Below are positions 36,231 to 47,843 of a stretch of DNA of 64,000 nt, piece by piece. Every line of letters starts with the position of its first letter. Position 1 is the first letter of the stretch. The position numbers and the translations under genes were made by a program. The stretch covers positions 124,001 through 188,000 of the forward strand of contig JAHREC010000055.1 in assembly GCA_020081605.1 (NCBI GenBank), written 5' to 3'. The notes beneath the pieces are model-generated. The model had not been told where the DNA came from and ran no database searches. It saw only the letters and a program-made list of their open reading frames with translations. The DNA comes from Albifimbria verrucaria. Lineage: Eukaryota; Ascomycota; Sordariomycetes; Hypocreales; Stachybotryaceae.

Positions 36231-36875
36231 TGGTTGTTCTGAAAACAGAAAATCCGACAGGACAAGCGTGGAGTTTTGACAATCTGTTGCATAAAGTAAG
36301 GCTAATGTAACAATCTTGGTCATAAAGCTAGGAACCGTACACTCTCCGACGTCACCTTCCCAAGCATTGTCGTAGGACACTGGACTGTCAAGGATACTGT
36401 AGCAACCATGTGTGGCGAGAATGACCAGATTGATGTTTGTATTGTCCCACCGCATCCCACTTCTACCCTGATGGTGGTTAACCATGCCCCCACACCTAGC
36501 GACGTGATATCAAAGCAGGGCAAGTTTGTTTTATTCTATGCGCGAATGTCATATCGCCAATGTTCCCGTGGACCCTGACAGCAGCAAAGGGTATCGCGGG
36601 TTTTATTATTTCGTTTTAGTAGTAAAAGCGAGCCCACACGCCTGCAGAACTAAGATAGCAATCAAACCCGCGACACTCATTAAGTTAATTAGAGTACGCG
36701 AATTTCCTTTACCAAAATACGAGAAGCTCTCACATCTCACTTTTCAACCTATTAGCCTTGCCTGCCTAAAAATCTTTGCATGTTTATTGATGCAATCTCT
36801 ATAGCCTAGTTCAGAACCGAGCATGTGATCTGATCTAATGGATGGACTTATCGATGAAGCCAAATGCGACCTGCT
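36231..36875. other. Spacer between convergent genes
   Basis: No gene seen. A perfect 10-bp inverted repeat (tcgcgggttt at 36594-36603, aaacccgcga at 36664-36673) encloses 60 bases; it may be a hairpin or a tiny element. Confidence 0.35.
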
Positions 36876-38887
36876 CTACATTATCATCAAGATGAAAATG
36901 CCCATCACAACGCTACCTACAACACTCAAGGGGCTCATGCGACCAGCGGCGCTGCTGCCAGGGCCGTTGTCACCATTGCCACCGTGCTTGCCGCCGGCGC
37001 CACCCTTCTCATGTTCCCCTCCATACTGGTCGTAGGTCTCGCTTCAGGGGTCCAGTCCCTCCAACGTCAGGGTTGCCCCAACCAGGGTTAGATCCTGGCG
37101 TCAGGGTAGGTGTAAGGCCTGATCCACTAGCGGAAGGAAAAGGCTTTGTGATTGTTGTCATAACGATGATAGATGAATTTGATGCGCTTGTGATGATCGT
37201 GGTCATTGACTTTGGTGTCTCGGTTGACTCAATGATAGCAGAGGATGTGAGAGAGGGCCTGTCCTCATCTTTGCCGTCATCCTCGGGCTCATCGTCACTA
37301 GTGTCGCAAGTGCCCTTAAAGCCTCCAATATCAGAGGATTTGTTGACTATTTTGATCTGGGTTCCGCAATTCTCATACTGAGCTATGTAAATTTTATCCT
37401 CGTCGTTATCGAAAACGGCTGGCAATGCTGTCAGTCAATGCTCATCGCGGGGTTGGCGTACTTTCCAAAACTTACCATACATGGATCGCATGACGGTGTC
37501 ACCCAGCAGGGAGAATTTGTCGCTGGGCGAAATACCTAGCCAACAACTGTTTCCAATCTGACGGATGATTTCAGGAAAAGGCACCCGGATCTTGATGCCC
37601 TCAAACTCAAAATCAACCGTGCCAGGTTGCTTGACCTTGTCGCAGCTCATCCTGTAGAAACCATATTGGTCCTTTCCGGTGGTACCAAGGTCAGTAGCGA
37701 TGGAATGCACCAGATCCGGAGGAGGAGACTGAGTGTCGCTCCGGTGTCGAGGAAAACTGGCAAGTTGGAATCAGGCCAGGGTTTTCCGTTGTATGAGATG
37801 GATTTCATGTTAACCCAGTAGCGCGGTACTCCGTCAGGGCTCGGCTTGATGACGGGCATCTGCACCAGGCGACCGGAGTACTTGGCAGTGTCCACACCGC
37901 CGAAAGCGATAACGCCAGCACCGTCGGTCTTGGCTCCCAGCCCGATGCTGAAGGTCCTCGATTTCATAAAGCCTTGCTCGTACAACTCATCAAGAAAAGT
38001 CTTATACTTGGCATATGCGAATTGACCCTTGCCCAATCCCAGGACCCCGGCAGATTGGTCTGTTGATGAGGTCGCAACACCGAACTGGAGGCTCTTGATC
38101 TTGACCGAGTCGGTAATGCCAACATCATCCGACCAGTAGTGGATCTGGGCACTGCCCTTGCCATATTGGATGTCAGCAGTCTTGTCGAGGGGTTTGGCAG
38201 ATGAAGAGGCGCCAACTTCGTACTGCCCAACCTGTTCGCAGAACTGCTTGTTGGTTCCGGTCAGCGTGGTGCAGTCCGGGTCGACCCATAGCTCGTAAGA
38301 TCCTGTATCAACCTGGGCGTAGACAAGCTGGGGAGGGGTTCCAATCTTGACTGTGACAGTTTTTGTAAGAGACTTATGTTTTGGAAAGTTCGCGCATTGG
38401 CGAGACGAAGGATGGACGAGGACTTACGCGGTGCATAGTAGGCAAGATCAGTTCGGTTCTCAATGGTCATCTCGAACGAACGCTTCGGCGAGGCGTGACG
38501 TTCGCCATGGAGCACGGGAAGGGAGAAGTAGCCGCGATCTTTGGCATCTTGGATCTCCATGCTCAGATCTGGCGCATCTGAATCATCTTCATCCAGATGA
38601 AGCAAATCACGGCGAGTGGCATGCAGACGCACGATAGAGTCCTCAGCTCCCAGTCGCCAACCTGTGAAGCCTCGATCTTTTTCATCATAAACAACGGCAC
38701 TCCCCAAGGCGTGAGCTCTTTCCTCACGTTCGCTCAATCTGATATGTTCAATGGCAATGGGTTCGGTTTCTTTGATGGCAGGAAGAGAGTGAGCTGCCAG
38801 GTGCTTGACGGTGTTCTCTCCTGATTGAATTTGCGGCCATGCTTGAGCTCCCACGGCCAGGGATAGAAGCAGTAGACAGAACCCCAT
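36876..38887 (-). CDS. GPI-anchored pepsin-like aspartic protease (yapsin/OpsB type)
   Basis: Exons 38887-38428, 38350-37476 and 37418-36876. A signal peptide (MGFCLLLLSLAVGAQA) and a propeptide of about 140 residues precede LKIGTPPQLV and the first catalytic VDTGS (Asp168). The second is FLDTGATLS (Asp355). After one missing base near 37717-37725 the frame continues PDLVHSIATDLG. A Ser/Thr-rich region follows exon 3. A further two-base offset near 37050-37065 opens a Gly-rich stretch, then SSAAGRMSPLSVVGSVVMG and a short hydrophobic end, a typical GPI-attachment signal. With these changes the length is 627 codons. Expected at the cell surface, processing wall or secreted proteins. Confidence 0.85.
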
Positions 38888-39466
38888 GGTGGATGGGTGT
38901 TTGGAATATCAAATTGGAAAACGTATGTGTCAATGCTGACGAGGATTGGAGTTGTCGCTGACACTAGACTAGGCGCACCGCAGGATAAATGGATGGTTTT
39001 GTCGTCTTTCAGTCGCAAGCAAGCCTCAGAGACAGCATATCTTAGCACAAGCTTGGCACGCAGTGTGGAAAGGTAACTACTCCATGTGTGTAGGCGCTAA
39101 GTCTTGGCTGTTACGCCTTTCGTACCCATGCAGCTTCATTGTTCACCACTTCACCGAGTTTTCATCGATTTGCCTAGTCTTATGGGAGGTACTGTAATTA
39201 ACAAGATACTCAATTAACAAACACCTCCGCCAACGAAATATGCCCCGGCTCAAGAATGTAGCAATGTATACAATTCCCTAGTCTTGGAAGTAGTGTGCCT
39301 TAGGTCCCGTATACCGGGTACCGTTGCATTAAAGAATGCAGCTCTCTCCTGAAAGATCGGTATCTAGATTGACAGGACCTTCGGTCAATCACAAAAAGTA
39401 AGAAAGCATTACGGACTGTCCTTGTATCTACCAGCACGCTACTACACAGGAGATCTACAGTACCTC
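38888..39466. other. Divergent intergenic region
   Basis: Between the aspartic protease (minus) and glyoxalase (plus). TACTGTA near 39190. No gene seen. Confidence 0.3.
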
Positions 39467-40096
39467 ATGAAGATGAACTCTCCCCAGATTGATGAGAAAT
39501 ACGAATATGGTGGCGAGGAGTTTCCTCCAGCAGCTACCATGGGCTGGACCGTCAATCATTCAGCTTTCAGCGTCGCGAATCTTGACATTTCCCTTCATTT
39601 CTACACCAAGGTTCTGGGTATGACGAAGCTCTTTATCAATCACACCTCGGACAGCTTCAAGTTTGCTTTTGTCGGCTACCCATCGGAAAAGACCAGCTTC
39701 GGTACGGTGCAAGATCTGCACAGTTACAGGACCCACAAGCCGGGCTGGATTGAGCTCGTCGAGGTTGCACCCAAGGCCACAGAATCATCGCACAGCATAC
39801 CGCTTCCCCAGAGCTGCAAATGCCGCTCATTTTCTCACCTAGGTCTGGTCGTCCCTGACATACAGGCGGCCAGAAAGCGACTCCTTGATGCGAACATCAA
39901 GATTATCAAAGATGTTGGTATGGACCTTGATCCATTCGGTCCCGTTGCGGAGAGCCTAGGCTTTGGCCGCTTACCGGAGGGCAGTGACGACTTGAAGAAG
40001 GAGACTATGAGCATATTGAGCAGAGCGGGAGCAAAAGAGTTTATTTTCATTGCTGATCCTGATGGCAACCTCATTGAAATACAGCCACGAGTTTAA
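39467..40096 (+). CDS. Glyoxalase I (lactoylglutathione lyase), VOC fold
   Basis: Converts the methylglyoxal-glutathione hemithioacetal to S-lactoylglutathione in the cytosol. 209 residues, one exon, no frame problems. The four metal ligands of the family are present in context: His in VNHSAFSV, Glu in WIELVEV, His in FSHLGLVV and Glu in NLIEIQP. HFYTKVLGMTKLF and the ADPDGN turn also fit. ATG 39467 follows a non-ATG-initiated open stretch from 39422; Met 39473 is equally possible. The neighbouring genes are unrelated. Confidence 0.9.
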   Translation: MKMNSPQIDEKYEYGGEEFPPAATMGWTVNHSAFSVANLDISLHFYTKVLGMTKLFINHTSDSFKFAFVGYPSEKTSFGTVQDLHSYRTHKPGWIELVEVAPKATESSHSIPLPQSCKCRSFSHLGLVVPDIQAARKRLLDANIKIIKDVGMDLDPFGPVAESLGFGRLPEGSDDLKKETMSILSRAGAKEFIFIADPDGNLIEIQPRV

Positions 40097-40265
40097 ATGA
40101 CCAGTTGCAAGACAGATCAGACATCAAGGGCGAAAGTTGGTAATTGCACTGGAAGAATAAAGCAACAATAGATTATACAGTAGATAATTGGACTAAGATA
40201 CTATACGAATATAATGGAAGTCTAAATGTGAGAATAGCTGTGAGACATACAAATGGCCGTGGTGC

Positions 40266-40341
40266 AGGGCCTAGGATGTGTTTGTAGTGTCTGCGATGTC
40301 TTTGTAGGGCCTGTGGTGTGTTTGGAGGGCATGTAATGTTT
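40266..40341. repeat. Imperfect minisatellite
   Basis: Three degenerate units beginning gggcct/gggcat and containing a gtgtttg or atgttt core. Confidence 0.5.
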
Positions 40342-41244
40342 GTTCGACTTGCTGCAAGAACCCAGCGATCAAAACGATCACAACCTACCCAGAGAAATGC
40401 GCAGAATCCGTAGGACGTAGTCACCTTGTGCCTCATGTTGCATCGCACGGCTCGGCAGGAACCGCACGCGGCATCAAATAGAGTTAAGGGTCCTCTTTCT
40501 CACAGCTGTAATGACGAAACAATACATTAGCCGAGACGTATGCAGCCTAATTACGTGAAATGGAAGTATTGCTGACAAATACTCTTAACCATCATGGCAT
40601 TCGTAAACGTGGTCTAAAGTAAGGAGGATGGGGAAGGGGAAAGGGGAGCTGCGACTTCTCCTGTTTTTCTGGCCAATCTTGGCAACTCTACAGTCAGACA
40701 TACAGTACATTTAACGTTACACTGCATCCCATGCCAAGTATGGAGGCTAGACACGTGGCTTTGATCTGTAAAATCTTGTCGGTTCGAGGGCATTTCGTAA
40801 GTCATGTACACACGACGAGACCCATGGTGGCATGTCATACACATCCAGCTTCGGGTTAGTCCTGTGCGAGTGACCGGTCCGATGTCCTATGCCGAGTCGA
40901 AATGAGTCGAAATCACTCACCGAAATCCCTCACCTCATCTTCGGCTGCCGTTGGCAAGTTTGTGTAAAATTCAAGGACACTGTGCGGCAGGGCGGGGACT
41001 AATAAAAGAATCGCCCCACACACCATGATGGATGGGGAAAACTTCGCCCAGATTTTGCACCTCTCCATCCTCCGTGTATACGCTGTATGGCGTGCATTAG
41101 CTCAGGCATGACGGCTAACCTATCCACTCGACCATCATGTGGCTGGCTAGTGTGGAGACCCTTTGAAAGATACCCCCTCGCCAAAGAAGAATGAAGAAAG
41201 AAGCGTCGGCGTTCGGGGCCGTTTGATATCCTTGGCACCGAAAA

Positions 41245-41316
41245 ATGCAAGGACAAGCCTAGCATCGAACAGAAGCAAGGACAAGGCTGGCATCGAAGAT
41301 ATGCAAGGACCAGGCC
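41245..41316. repeat. About 27-bp imperfect tandem repeat
   Basis: Two and a half units built on gcaaggacaag and gcatcgaa cores (41245, 41273, 41300). Confidence 0.6.
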
Positions 41317-41686
41317 AGATCATGAAGCATGTCAGAACTGCAAACCCCTTTTCCTTATCACATGGTGCTCCATCTCGTAAATGAGGGAAAGATTACGGCA
41401 CATTCTCCGATCCCCATCTCGCGCTGTTGAATGGCTGAAGAGGATTGTTTTCGTGTCAGTGTTGGTGGGAAAGTAATGATGACAATTCTTGTAAGTACTG
41501 CATGTTTAATGACGTCGATGCTCATAAGCAGTTGCGAGATGAGGAAAACACACATGCCATAGTAAGTTTATTCTGCTTTAGGTGCTTTACAATACTCAAA
41601 TCGGTAGACACCTCATGTCGGTTCGTAAAACATAGCGTGGTGTTGATTCGTAGAACAGAGAGTAGTATTGAACGAGTAAATAATGG

Positions 41687-42372
41687 TCATGCCCTTTCCT
41701 TTTCAAATACAACATTCGTCGCCAGGTATCTATGTAGCTCCAAGCTGACCGCATTACAAATGCTCTTCATCGGCTTGAACCTTTCCCAGACGGCGACTCG
41801 CAGAGCCGGGTAATTGGCATAGCATGCAACGTTCCAAAGAATACTGCCAAGAAAGATGATGGCACAGAGCTGGTCAAACGCAGGATTGTTTTTGATCAGT
41901 GAGACAAAGAACAGAAATCGGCGGTAACTGACACCTTCTGACGGTGGGTCGAATTCTAACACGACATGTTCATCTGCGAGACACTGGCTATGCCTACAGT
42001 TCTTCAGACATTCTATCTGACATAGAAATGGGCATTCTATGAAAGCATCGATGTCGGCACCAAGCCAGGTAGCACTGGGCTGCATCCACTTCGAAGGCAC
42101 CTTTGTAACTCTGAGGTCAGTTTTTAAGGCGGGACAAGAAAAAGGCCGAGAGAAACGGCATAATCCAGACGGGTCATAATTTCAGCAGCGAGCAAGTAGA
42201 ATTCCTCGGGAGATTGCGCGTTGGCTAACTTCGAGCAGGCCTTGACGCGCTTGAGGAATTTCCGGGCACGCCGCGATCTGTTTTCAAGCGTGTCTCGAGC
42301 GTGACAGTGTATGAAGAACCACTGGGTGTCCTCTGGAAATTGCAGTTTAGATAGATCAATTTTGTATATCAT
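41687..42372 (-). CDS. Unknown protein (one frameshift)
   Basis: Two minus frames, 42372-42124 (start MIYKIDLSKLQFPEDTQ) and 42100-41687, join when one base is added near 42126 (VPP to LKTDLRVTKVPSKW), giving 229 codons. The N-terminal half is helical with basic runs (RSRRARKFLKRVKACSKL). The middle has a Cys cluster (CPFLCQIECLKNCRHSQC). The C-terminal half includes a hydrophobic segment (AIIFLGSILWNVAC). No signal peptide. Family not recognised. Confidence 0.45.
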
Positions 42373-42733
42373 GGCTCACGATTGAAATGTTTAAGTATGT
42401 ATATTTGGGTGTACAGTGCATACACACGTCTTTGCTGATTTCAGGAGAGAATGTATTCGCCGTATTCCAACCCGTAAGTGTGCGGTATCTTATTTATCTA
42501 CGTTTCCGTTCTACCTTAGGACCGCGGCTCTCCCAGAATTGAATTTTACGAGTCTACATGTGGCGAAGACCCTGCGTCGAGATGCAATACGCTGGTGTGC
42601 GGGAAGTACAATTCACAAAGCACCACCACGTCGAATACGTTATATCAACATCAACATAACATCAATATAACATTAATATACCGGTAACACGAGTGTCAAT
42701 TTCAATGTTGATCGCCTAATAAAGTAAGGTAGG
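42373..42733. other. Spacer left of the MITE
   Basis: No gene seen. Confidence 0.3.
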
Positions 42734-42735
42734 TA

Positions 42736-42973
42736 CAGTCGCGACCACTTTCGTTGTCGCCGTATTCGAATAATTAAGTGTTTTCCGCACGGATCAGCCA
42801 TGTTCACGCACGGTGTGGATCAGACCCGGGCTGTAGAGGTTTGCAATTCAACTATGGTTATCTTCAAAAGGCGACTTCAGTTCGTCTCCACTTACATAGT
42901 CTAGGCACGGCTTGGCCCGTGCGGAAAACATTTAATTATTCGAAATCGACGACAATGAAAGTGGTCGCGACTG
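42736..42973. mobile_element. TA-flanked MITE with about 65-bp terminal inverted repeats
   Basis: Left end CAGTCGCGACCACTTTCG and right end CGCGACTG form inverted repeats of about 65 bp (42736-42799 against 42909-42973), with few mismatches. The element is 238 bp and is bordered on both sides by TA (42734-42735, 42974-42975), the target duplication of Tc1/mariner, pogo and Fot1 transposases. The 110-bp interior has no coding capacity, so it would depend on a transposase elsewhere. The ends match each other well, so insertion is probably fairly recent. No second copy seen in the window. Confidence 0.85.
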
Positions 42974-43198
42974 TACAATATATACAGTAGGACTGTGAAT
43001 TAAACTTTGTTTTTAAACTAATAATATTCCTCGGTTTTCTCCTCCGGTACGTGTTCTTCGTTGGCCCACGTTTTTCAGCAGGCACAACTTCAGCGATACG
43101 ATTGTTGGCCAGCCGTGTTCTTCGAAGCCGATTGCTTAACGCTGAAGTGGTAACATTCCTCCAATGCCTATTGTGAACTTTTGTCACTGTATTCCAAT

Positions 43199-44444
43199 CT
43201 ATCTTCTTGTCATAGTTACAGCAGACGAGGAAGAGATCTCTGGTCTGGAGCAGAGAAGCTGCTTTCTTAGCAACGGGTCATCTCCGAACTTCCAACCACC
43301 ATATGCTTTCTGATCCTTGCAGAAAATTAATTCTTTCGGGGTGCTCAAATGAGCCGTATTCTGTGAATTTTCGAGGCTGACGGTGCTTAAAGAAGGCGAG
43401 CTCTGTGAAGAGTCGATGCTCACCGTGCTCAACGGTGGTGTGCTCAATGAGGGGCTCGGTGGTCTGCTCGATGAAGGGCTTGGTGGTCTGCTCGATGAAG
43501 GGCTTGGTGGTCTGCTTGATGAAGGACTCGGCGGTGTGCTCGATGAGAGGCTTGATGCACTCGATGAGAGGCTCGGTGTACTCAATGAGGACTCAAGTTG
43601 TTCATGCTTTTTAGAGGTCTCAAGTTGATTGTAGTCTGCGGAGGACTTAGACTGATAAGTCTGTTTGATGGACTTGAGTCTGGCGTACTTTGCAGAGAAT
43701 CGAAGTGGCGTGTCGTCTGTACAGAACTCAAGCTAGACACGGTTTTTACAGGGCTTGAACTGGGCGATCTCTGTGAAGACTTCTTGCTGGGTGTCCATTG
43801 TGAAGAGCCCAATCGCGGTATGCTCTGACATACGCAACTCTTGCAATGCCGTTGGAATCTCTCTGGCTCAGCCGAGGAGGTCTCATAGGTGCTTGTTTGA
43901 AGCTCTGCCCTGTATCCTATCAAGCCCGGATCTTGGTAGAGCTGGGATGTGTCAACTGAAATATGCGGCTGGCTAGAAGCTGATTCTGCTACGTAGGAAA
44001 CATCGCAAGCAATCCATTCTGTGCCACTCCACCGGTAGTTGTGCTCTGCAGCAGGTGGAGCATGGTACGAAATCGATTCCATACCAACACGCAAACCATC
44101 GGGCTCTGTAGTAGGTGGAACGTAGCATGAAACCGAAGCATCAGCATACTCGTACTCAATCTTGTCTTCCACGGTTGGCAAGACACAATAGGAAACCGAG
44201 CCTGGAGCATCGTAGACCTGGTATAGTTCCGCATTGGACGGCTGATAGCATATGACTGGGTTGTGGTAGCTGGTAGGTATAGCATCACAATAGCCATACG
44301 GGTCACCGGCGAAGGGAGCTGGCGCCAAAGGAGTGTAGCGGAGTCGGCAGCGTGACAATACGAGTTCGGATCGAAGTCTGTGACGCAATGGCTCCATTGC
44401 TGTAATTGCCCATGGTCGTTGTACGGCGAATGGATGAACGACAT
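43199..44444 (-). CDS. Unknown Tyr/Pro- and Ser/Pro-rich repeat protein (two frameshifts)
   Basis: ATG 44444 (MSFIHSPYNDHGQLQQW) moves one base back near 44315 into GDPYGYCDAIPTSYHNPV, and again near 43580 into a Ser/Pro repeat region; the total is 416 codons. The N-terminal half is rich in Tyr, Pro and Cys. The C-terminal half is low complexity, with near-perfect repeats of RPPSPSSS and related units from a 24-bp tandem array, then STPKELIFCKDQKAYGGWKF. Probably disordered. No family recognised. Confidence 0.5.
43443..43580. repeat. 24/21-bp coding tandem repeat
   Basis: Four 24-bp units (43443, 43467, 43491, 43515; two of them identical) and two 21-bp derivatives, encoding Ser/Pro/Arg-rich octamers on the minus strand. 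Confidence 0.9.
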
Positions 44445-47025
44445 TGTGAGGTATGATCTCTAGGAGTGTGTAAAGAAGAGAGAAAATGGCAGTTTGAGGG
44501 ACCTGCCATCTACGGTCTTCCTCGGGGCCAGGTGATGTCCGGCTATTGACATGTTATATCTCTTCTCCCGGGTTTGTCTTTGCCCACCAACCGTTTCCTT
44601 TGGACTCTTTCCAGCCACATTCACGAATCAGATCTCTCGTGGCAACGAGCCATGGACCCTTTCAACACAGTACCGTACTGGACCAAGTATCGTTTTGCTT
44701 TTACTGCAAGGCAGTTGCCACGGCTGGTGTGAAATGAACACCCTTTCTCCACCTCGGGGTAAGCCGCGCGCTGATCCCCAGACCTGACATCTTAGCGTCG
44801 AGCTCCACAGAGACAGCTCCAGACCAACTTGAAGAGATGTTCCCTAAGGGGCGTGCTGTGAGCGCAGTGCAATGCCATGAGCTCCACACCTACCGCGTAT
44901 TGCCCTGAAGCGGAACGTGTTGCGGAATACGTTGTGGACCATTTGGTAGGCGGGTCTAGTTGCAAAAGACAAGCCTCAGAACACCAACCTTTCCACAAGT
45001 CTTCCAAGTTCATTGGCGACAACGCGCATTAGCTCTGGCACGAATGGAGACAACCATCTCACGCACAACCAACGTGGCAGTTGCCGTAAATCACCCCGTC
45101 ACGCTCCAGATCAAACGTCACTACACATTCTCGTTGTTTTTGCTTCAATGCCCCTGCCTGGCTGCCTGAAGTCTCCTCATACCCTTCTACCCTTCTTTCC
45201 TCTTCCTTCGTCTCTTCCCCCTTCCCTCTCTTTTAGGGTCGTCGAGCGGGAGAATCACATGACTTGAGAAATATGCAACTGCCCGGTGAGGTGGGGTGGG
45301 AAAAGTGAGCTACTGCAATGGTGGTGGATCGTCCCCACGTGCGCCTGCGCCTTATTTGAGATGATGCTCACGCTACTCTGTACTATGTGCTGCCCTGGAG
45401 CTATTGCTCCAAGCAACGGCGGCGGTTCAGGGCGAAGGATCCACCATGACCACTTTCACACATTTGCGCCCTGTTCAGCGGATGGCTTCCGGCGCTTGTC
45501 ATGTCTCCTTAGCCACTTTCAAGAGATATCTCCAGATGATTAGCCTGTTCATCCTGCATCCGCGGCTATAGCGTCATCCAGACCTGTACATAGGCGGAGC
45601 GGAGGTGGATCTTTGCCTGTGGTGTAAAGGTCGTGTCAACCAACACGATATTTCGACTGCTCACAACCAACAGCGAAGGACGCAGGACAGCCAACAGGAG
45701 AATAGGTGAGTGAGCAGAAACACGGAGATGGGACTCTTTACGGCTAGTCGCCCACTATTGCCCTGCTTGATTTGCCACGGATGTTGCGGATAAGGAAGAT
45801 CCAACGGTCATGCATGGTACGCATGTGTTAGTCACTTGTTATGGCATGTTCCCATACTGTAAAGGAGCCCTGACGCAATCTTTTCGTAGAAACTTGTTAC
45901 GACGATGTCGCCGCGCTTGCCCTTTGTTAAATGAGGCTGCGGCCAACTGATTCCTAGAACCAGAATTTACACAGCTTGGCATATCTCCACCAGGCATCGT
46001 GATTCTCTTGTTTCCTAGGATATTTACGGCTATTGACTTGATGGGATGGGTTTGATCGAGTCGGCGAATTTCGAAAATTTCCCCTCTAGCCGAGGGCTGT
46101 GCATGGGGGTGTCTTGACTTGCATTTGCAGGTCTCATCGCTCCGATGATCTTCGGCAGAGCAAGGCTCTTCGCTACCCACTTTCGCCCGAAATCGACGCT
46201 AAGCCACCCTCCTCCCACCTTCCCGTGGTGGTGTCCCGCTCCCACATTCATCATGCACCTCAATGTGAGCTGAATCGAAAGGTGAAATGAGCTTTTCTTG
46301 TCTATCCGAAGTGGCCAATCGAATCTCACGTCTCGCTTTCCGCTTATTCTGTTGCTGCCTGGATTGAGCCGTTCTGGATTCATATCTCGTGAGCACATGA
46401 GATGCATTGTAATACTGGCTGGATATGCAATATGCCTGCTATGCATTGTATGATATGATAATCTGTCTCATAATAAAACAAATGAAGAAACGCACCTACT
46501 TTATGAGTTAAGAGGTACTGTACAGTACCTACCCGGAAATGGTGTCTCTTTAAACTTCTTCATCTCAAGATGTAGGTGTGTATTTTTAGCGGCTACGGTA
46601 AACACTTAGTTAGGTGTCGGCAGAGGGAGCGGTCGTTAGCACGGACAGGCCAGCCACGAGTCATGCACCAAGTAAAGTAAACATTTCTCTAGGGCTCCAA
46701 TTTACATGCCATGGCTTTTTTTCTTCTTTTTTTTGGTTCTTGTGGTGGTCGACTATCTAGTTTTATACCCATCCCTATTCCAGAATCTCAAGGCGCTCAA
46801 TGAGATTGGATATTTGATGTAGGGTAGGTCGCAAAAAGTTGACATTTAACCATCATGAGCCGGGGCGGCTCTCAAAGCTTTATTCCATTGTAGCCGCCAT
46901 AAAGCCATCGAAGATTATTGGGTTTCAAGAAAATTTAATGGGCTGTCGTCCTAGAAATATCCCTCCTATGTGCTGCTGACCCATCTGACCATCTTCAGAT
47001 TGTTTACGTTCGTGAAACGCTGATC
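44445..47025. other. 2.6-kb gene-poor spacer
   Basis: No gene I can support. A minus frame at 46396-45839 is interrupted by an in-frame TAG and lacks recognisable content. A palindromic ggtactgtacagtacc lies at about 46512. Confidence 0.3.
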
Positions 47026-47367
47026 TCAGGGCTTACAATAGAGTTTGAAGTGTGCCTTGGCGTTCATGTGCTGTTCTGCAGCTGGTCGGTCACGGAATCG
47101 AGCGGCGCATGTCTCGCAAGGCACATTTGATCGTAGGTGTCTTGCGTCGCTCATGTATTGCTCCACTGCACGACGTGTGGGGAAGTATTTGCGGCAAGTT
47201 TCGCAGGAATTCTCGCGGCCCCGTGGTGCATGCTGTGCACTTGTTCTTTTCATATCCGGAACCAGGTACCACTTGAGTTGGACCAATACCTTCCATAGGT
47301 GGTGGCCGTTTCTTGAGACTCTCTCTTTGGGTTTTGAAAAGCAAAGGGCTAAGGAATTGCAGGCCAT
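47026..47367 (-). CDS. C2H2 zinc-finger protein, prematurely stopped
   Basis: From ATG 47367 a 113-codon frame carries two finger-like units: CETCRKYFPTRRAVEQYM followed by SDARH (second zinc His expected there, first His apparently replaced by Tyr), and a complete CETCAARFRDRPAAEQHM with AKAH. A third finger begins YCKP, but the next codon, where the second Cys is expected, is TGA (47026-47028). In-frame sequence beyond reads DQRFTNVNNLKM, just as a finger should. I infer a nonsense change of a Cys codon, so the original protein was longer. Confidence 0.55.
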   Translation of the reverse strand: MACNSLALCFSKPKERVSRNGHHLWKVLVQLKWYLVPDMKRTSAQHAPRGRENSCETCRKYFPTRRAVEQYMSDARHLRSNVPCETCAARFRDRPAAEQHMNAKAHFKLYCKP

Positions 47368-47843
47368 TGTATTTTTCCCACGCCTAACAGAGTCACCACC
47401 GCCTCATTTACTTGTGTTCGCCCATCATGCTCCTTGGATCACTATTGGTCTTGATCCATTTAACAACGCGTGTGTACCGGCATGCTTTAGTATTGTCTCC
47501 ACTTTACATTATTTACGTGGAGTACCAGCTCAGGCTAGCCTGGATATCCAGTGGAGAGGCAACCCGTATCAGATGACCTTCTCAGGCTCGTTCTTTGTTT
47601 GAAGTATCGTGCAGTATTTGTGTCGAAACCCCCTGTGAGTACCAGGGTACTGATGGCTAGGATAGGTTTCCACGGCATCGTATGTTGTTGATCGAGTCTT
47701 TCTTAGAATCGTTTCCAAGTCAATGTGTAGCCCGGGTCACACAGCGTGATGAATGATGGAGACGTACTTTGAGATGACACTTCTGAATGGCCCTCTGTAT
47801 TCTTTGCCACTATGGAGATAGGTCTGGAACAATGCAGTGACTC
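47368..47843. other. Spacer, no gene seen
   Basis: Upstream of the zinc-finger gene and downstream of the gene at 47844. Confidence 0.3.

Larger units (their letters stand above)
40097..41686. other. 1.6-kb spacer with short repeats
   Basis: No gene recognised. Contains two small repeat arrays (40266-40341 and 41245-41316). Open frames here, such as 40999-41265 on minus, have no recognisable content. Confidence 0.3.

Noticed and set aside
43443..43580. CRISPR-like array
   Set aside because: Units are adjacent without spacers, lie within coding sequence, and the genome is fungal.
43383..43628. Plus-strand frame rich in Gly-Leu-Asp-Glu repeats
   Set aside because: Antisense of the Ser/Pro repeat gene. 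The minus frame continues into non-repeat coding sequence on both sides.
44546..44787. 78-codon plus frame with a hydrophobic start resembling a signal peptide
   Set aside because: No conserved pattern and overlapping alternative frames; weak evidence only.
45839..46446. Possible basic protein gene on the minus strand
   Set aside because: An in-frame TAG at about 46197 splits it, overlapping frames are equally open, and no motif or intron supports it.
47045..47602. 185-codon plus-strand frame
   Set aside because: Its first half is antisense to the zinc fingers and the rest has no recognisable content.
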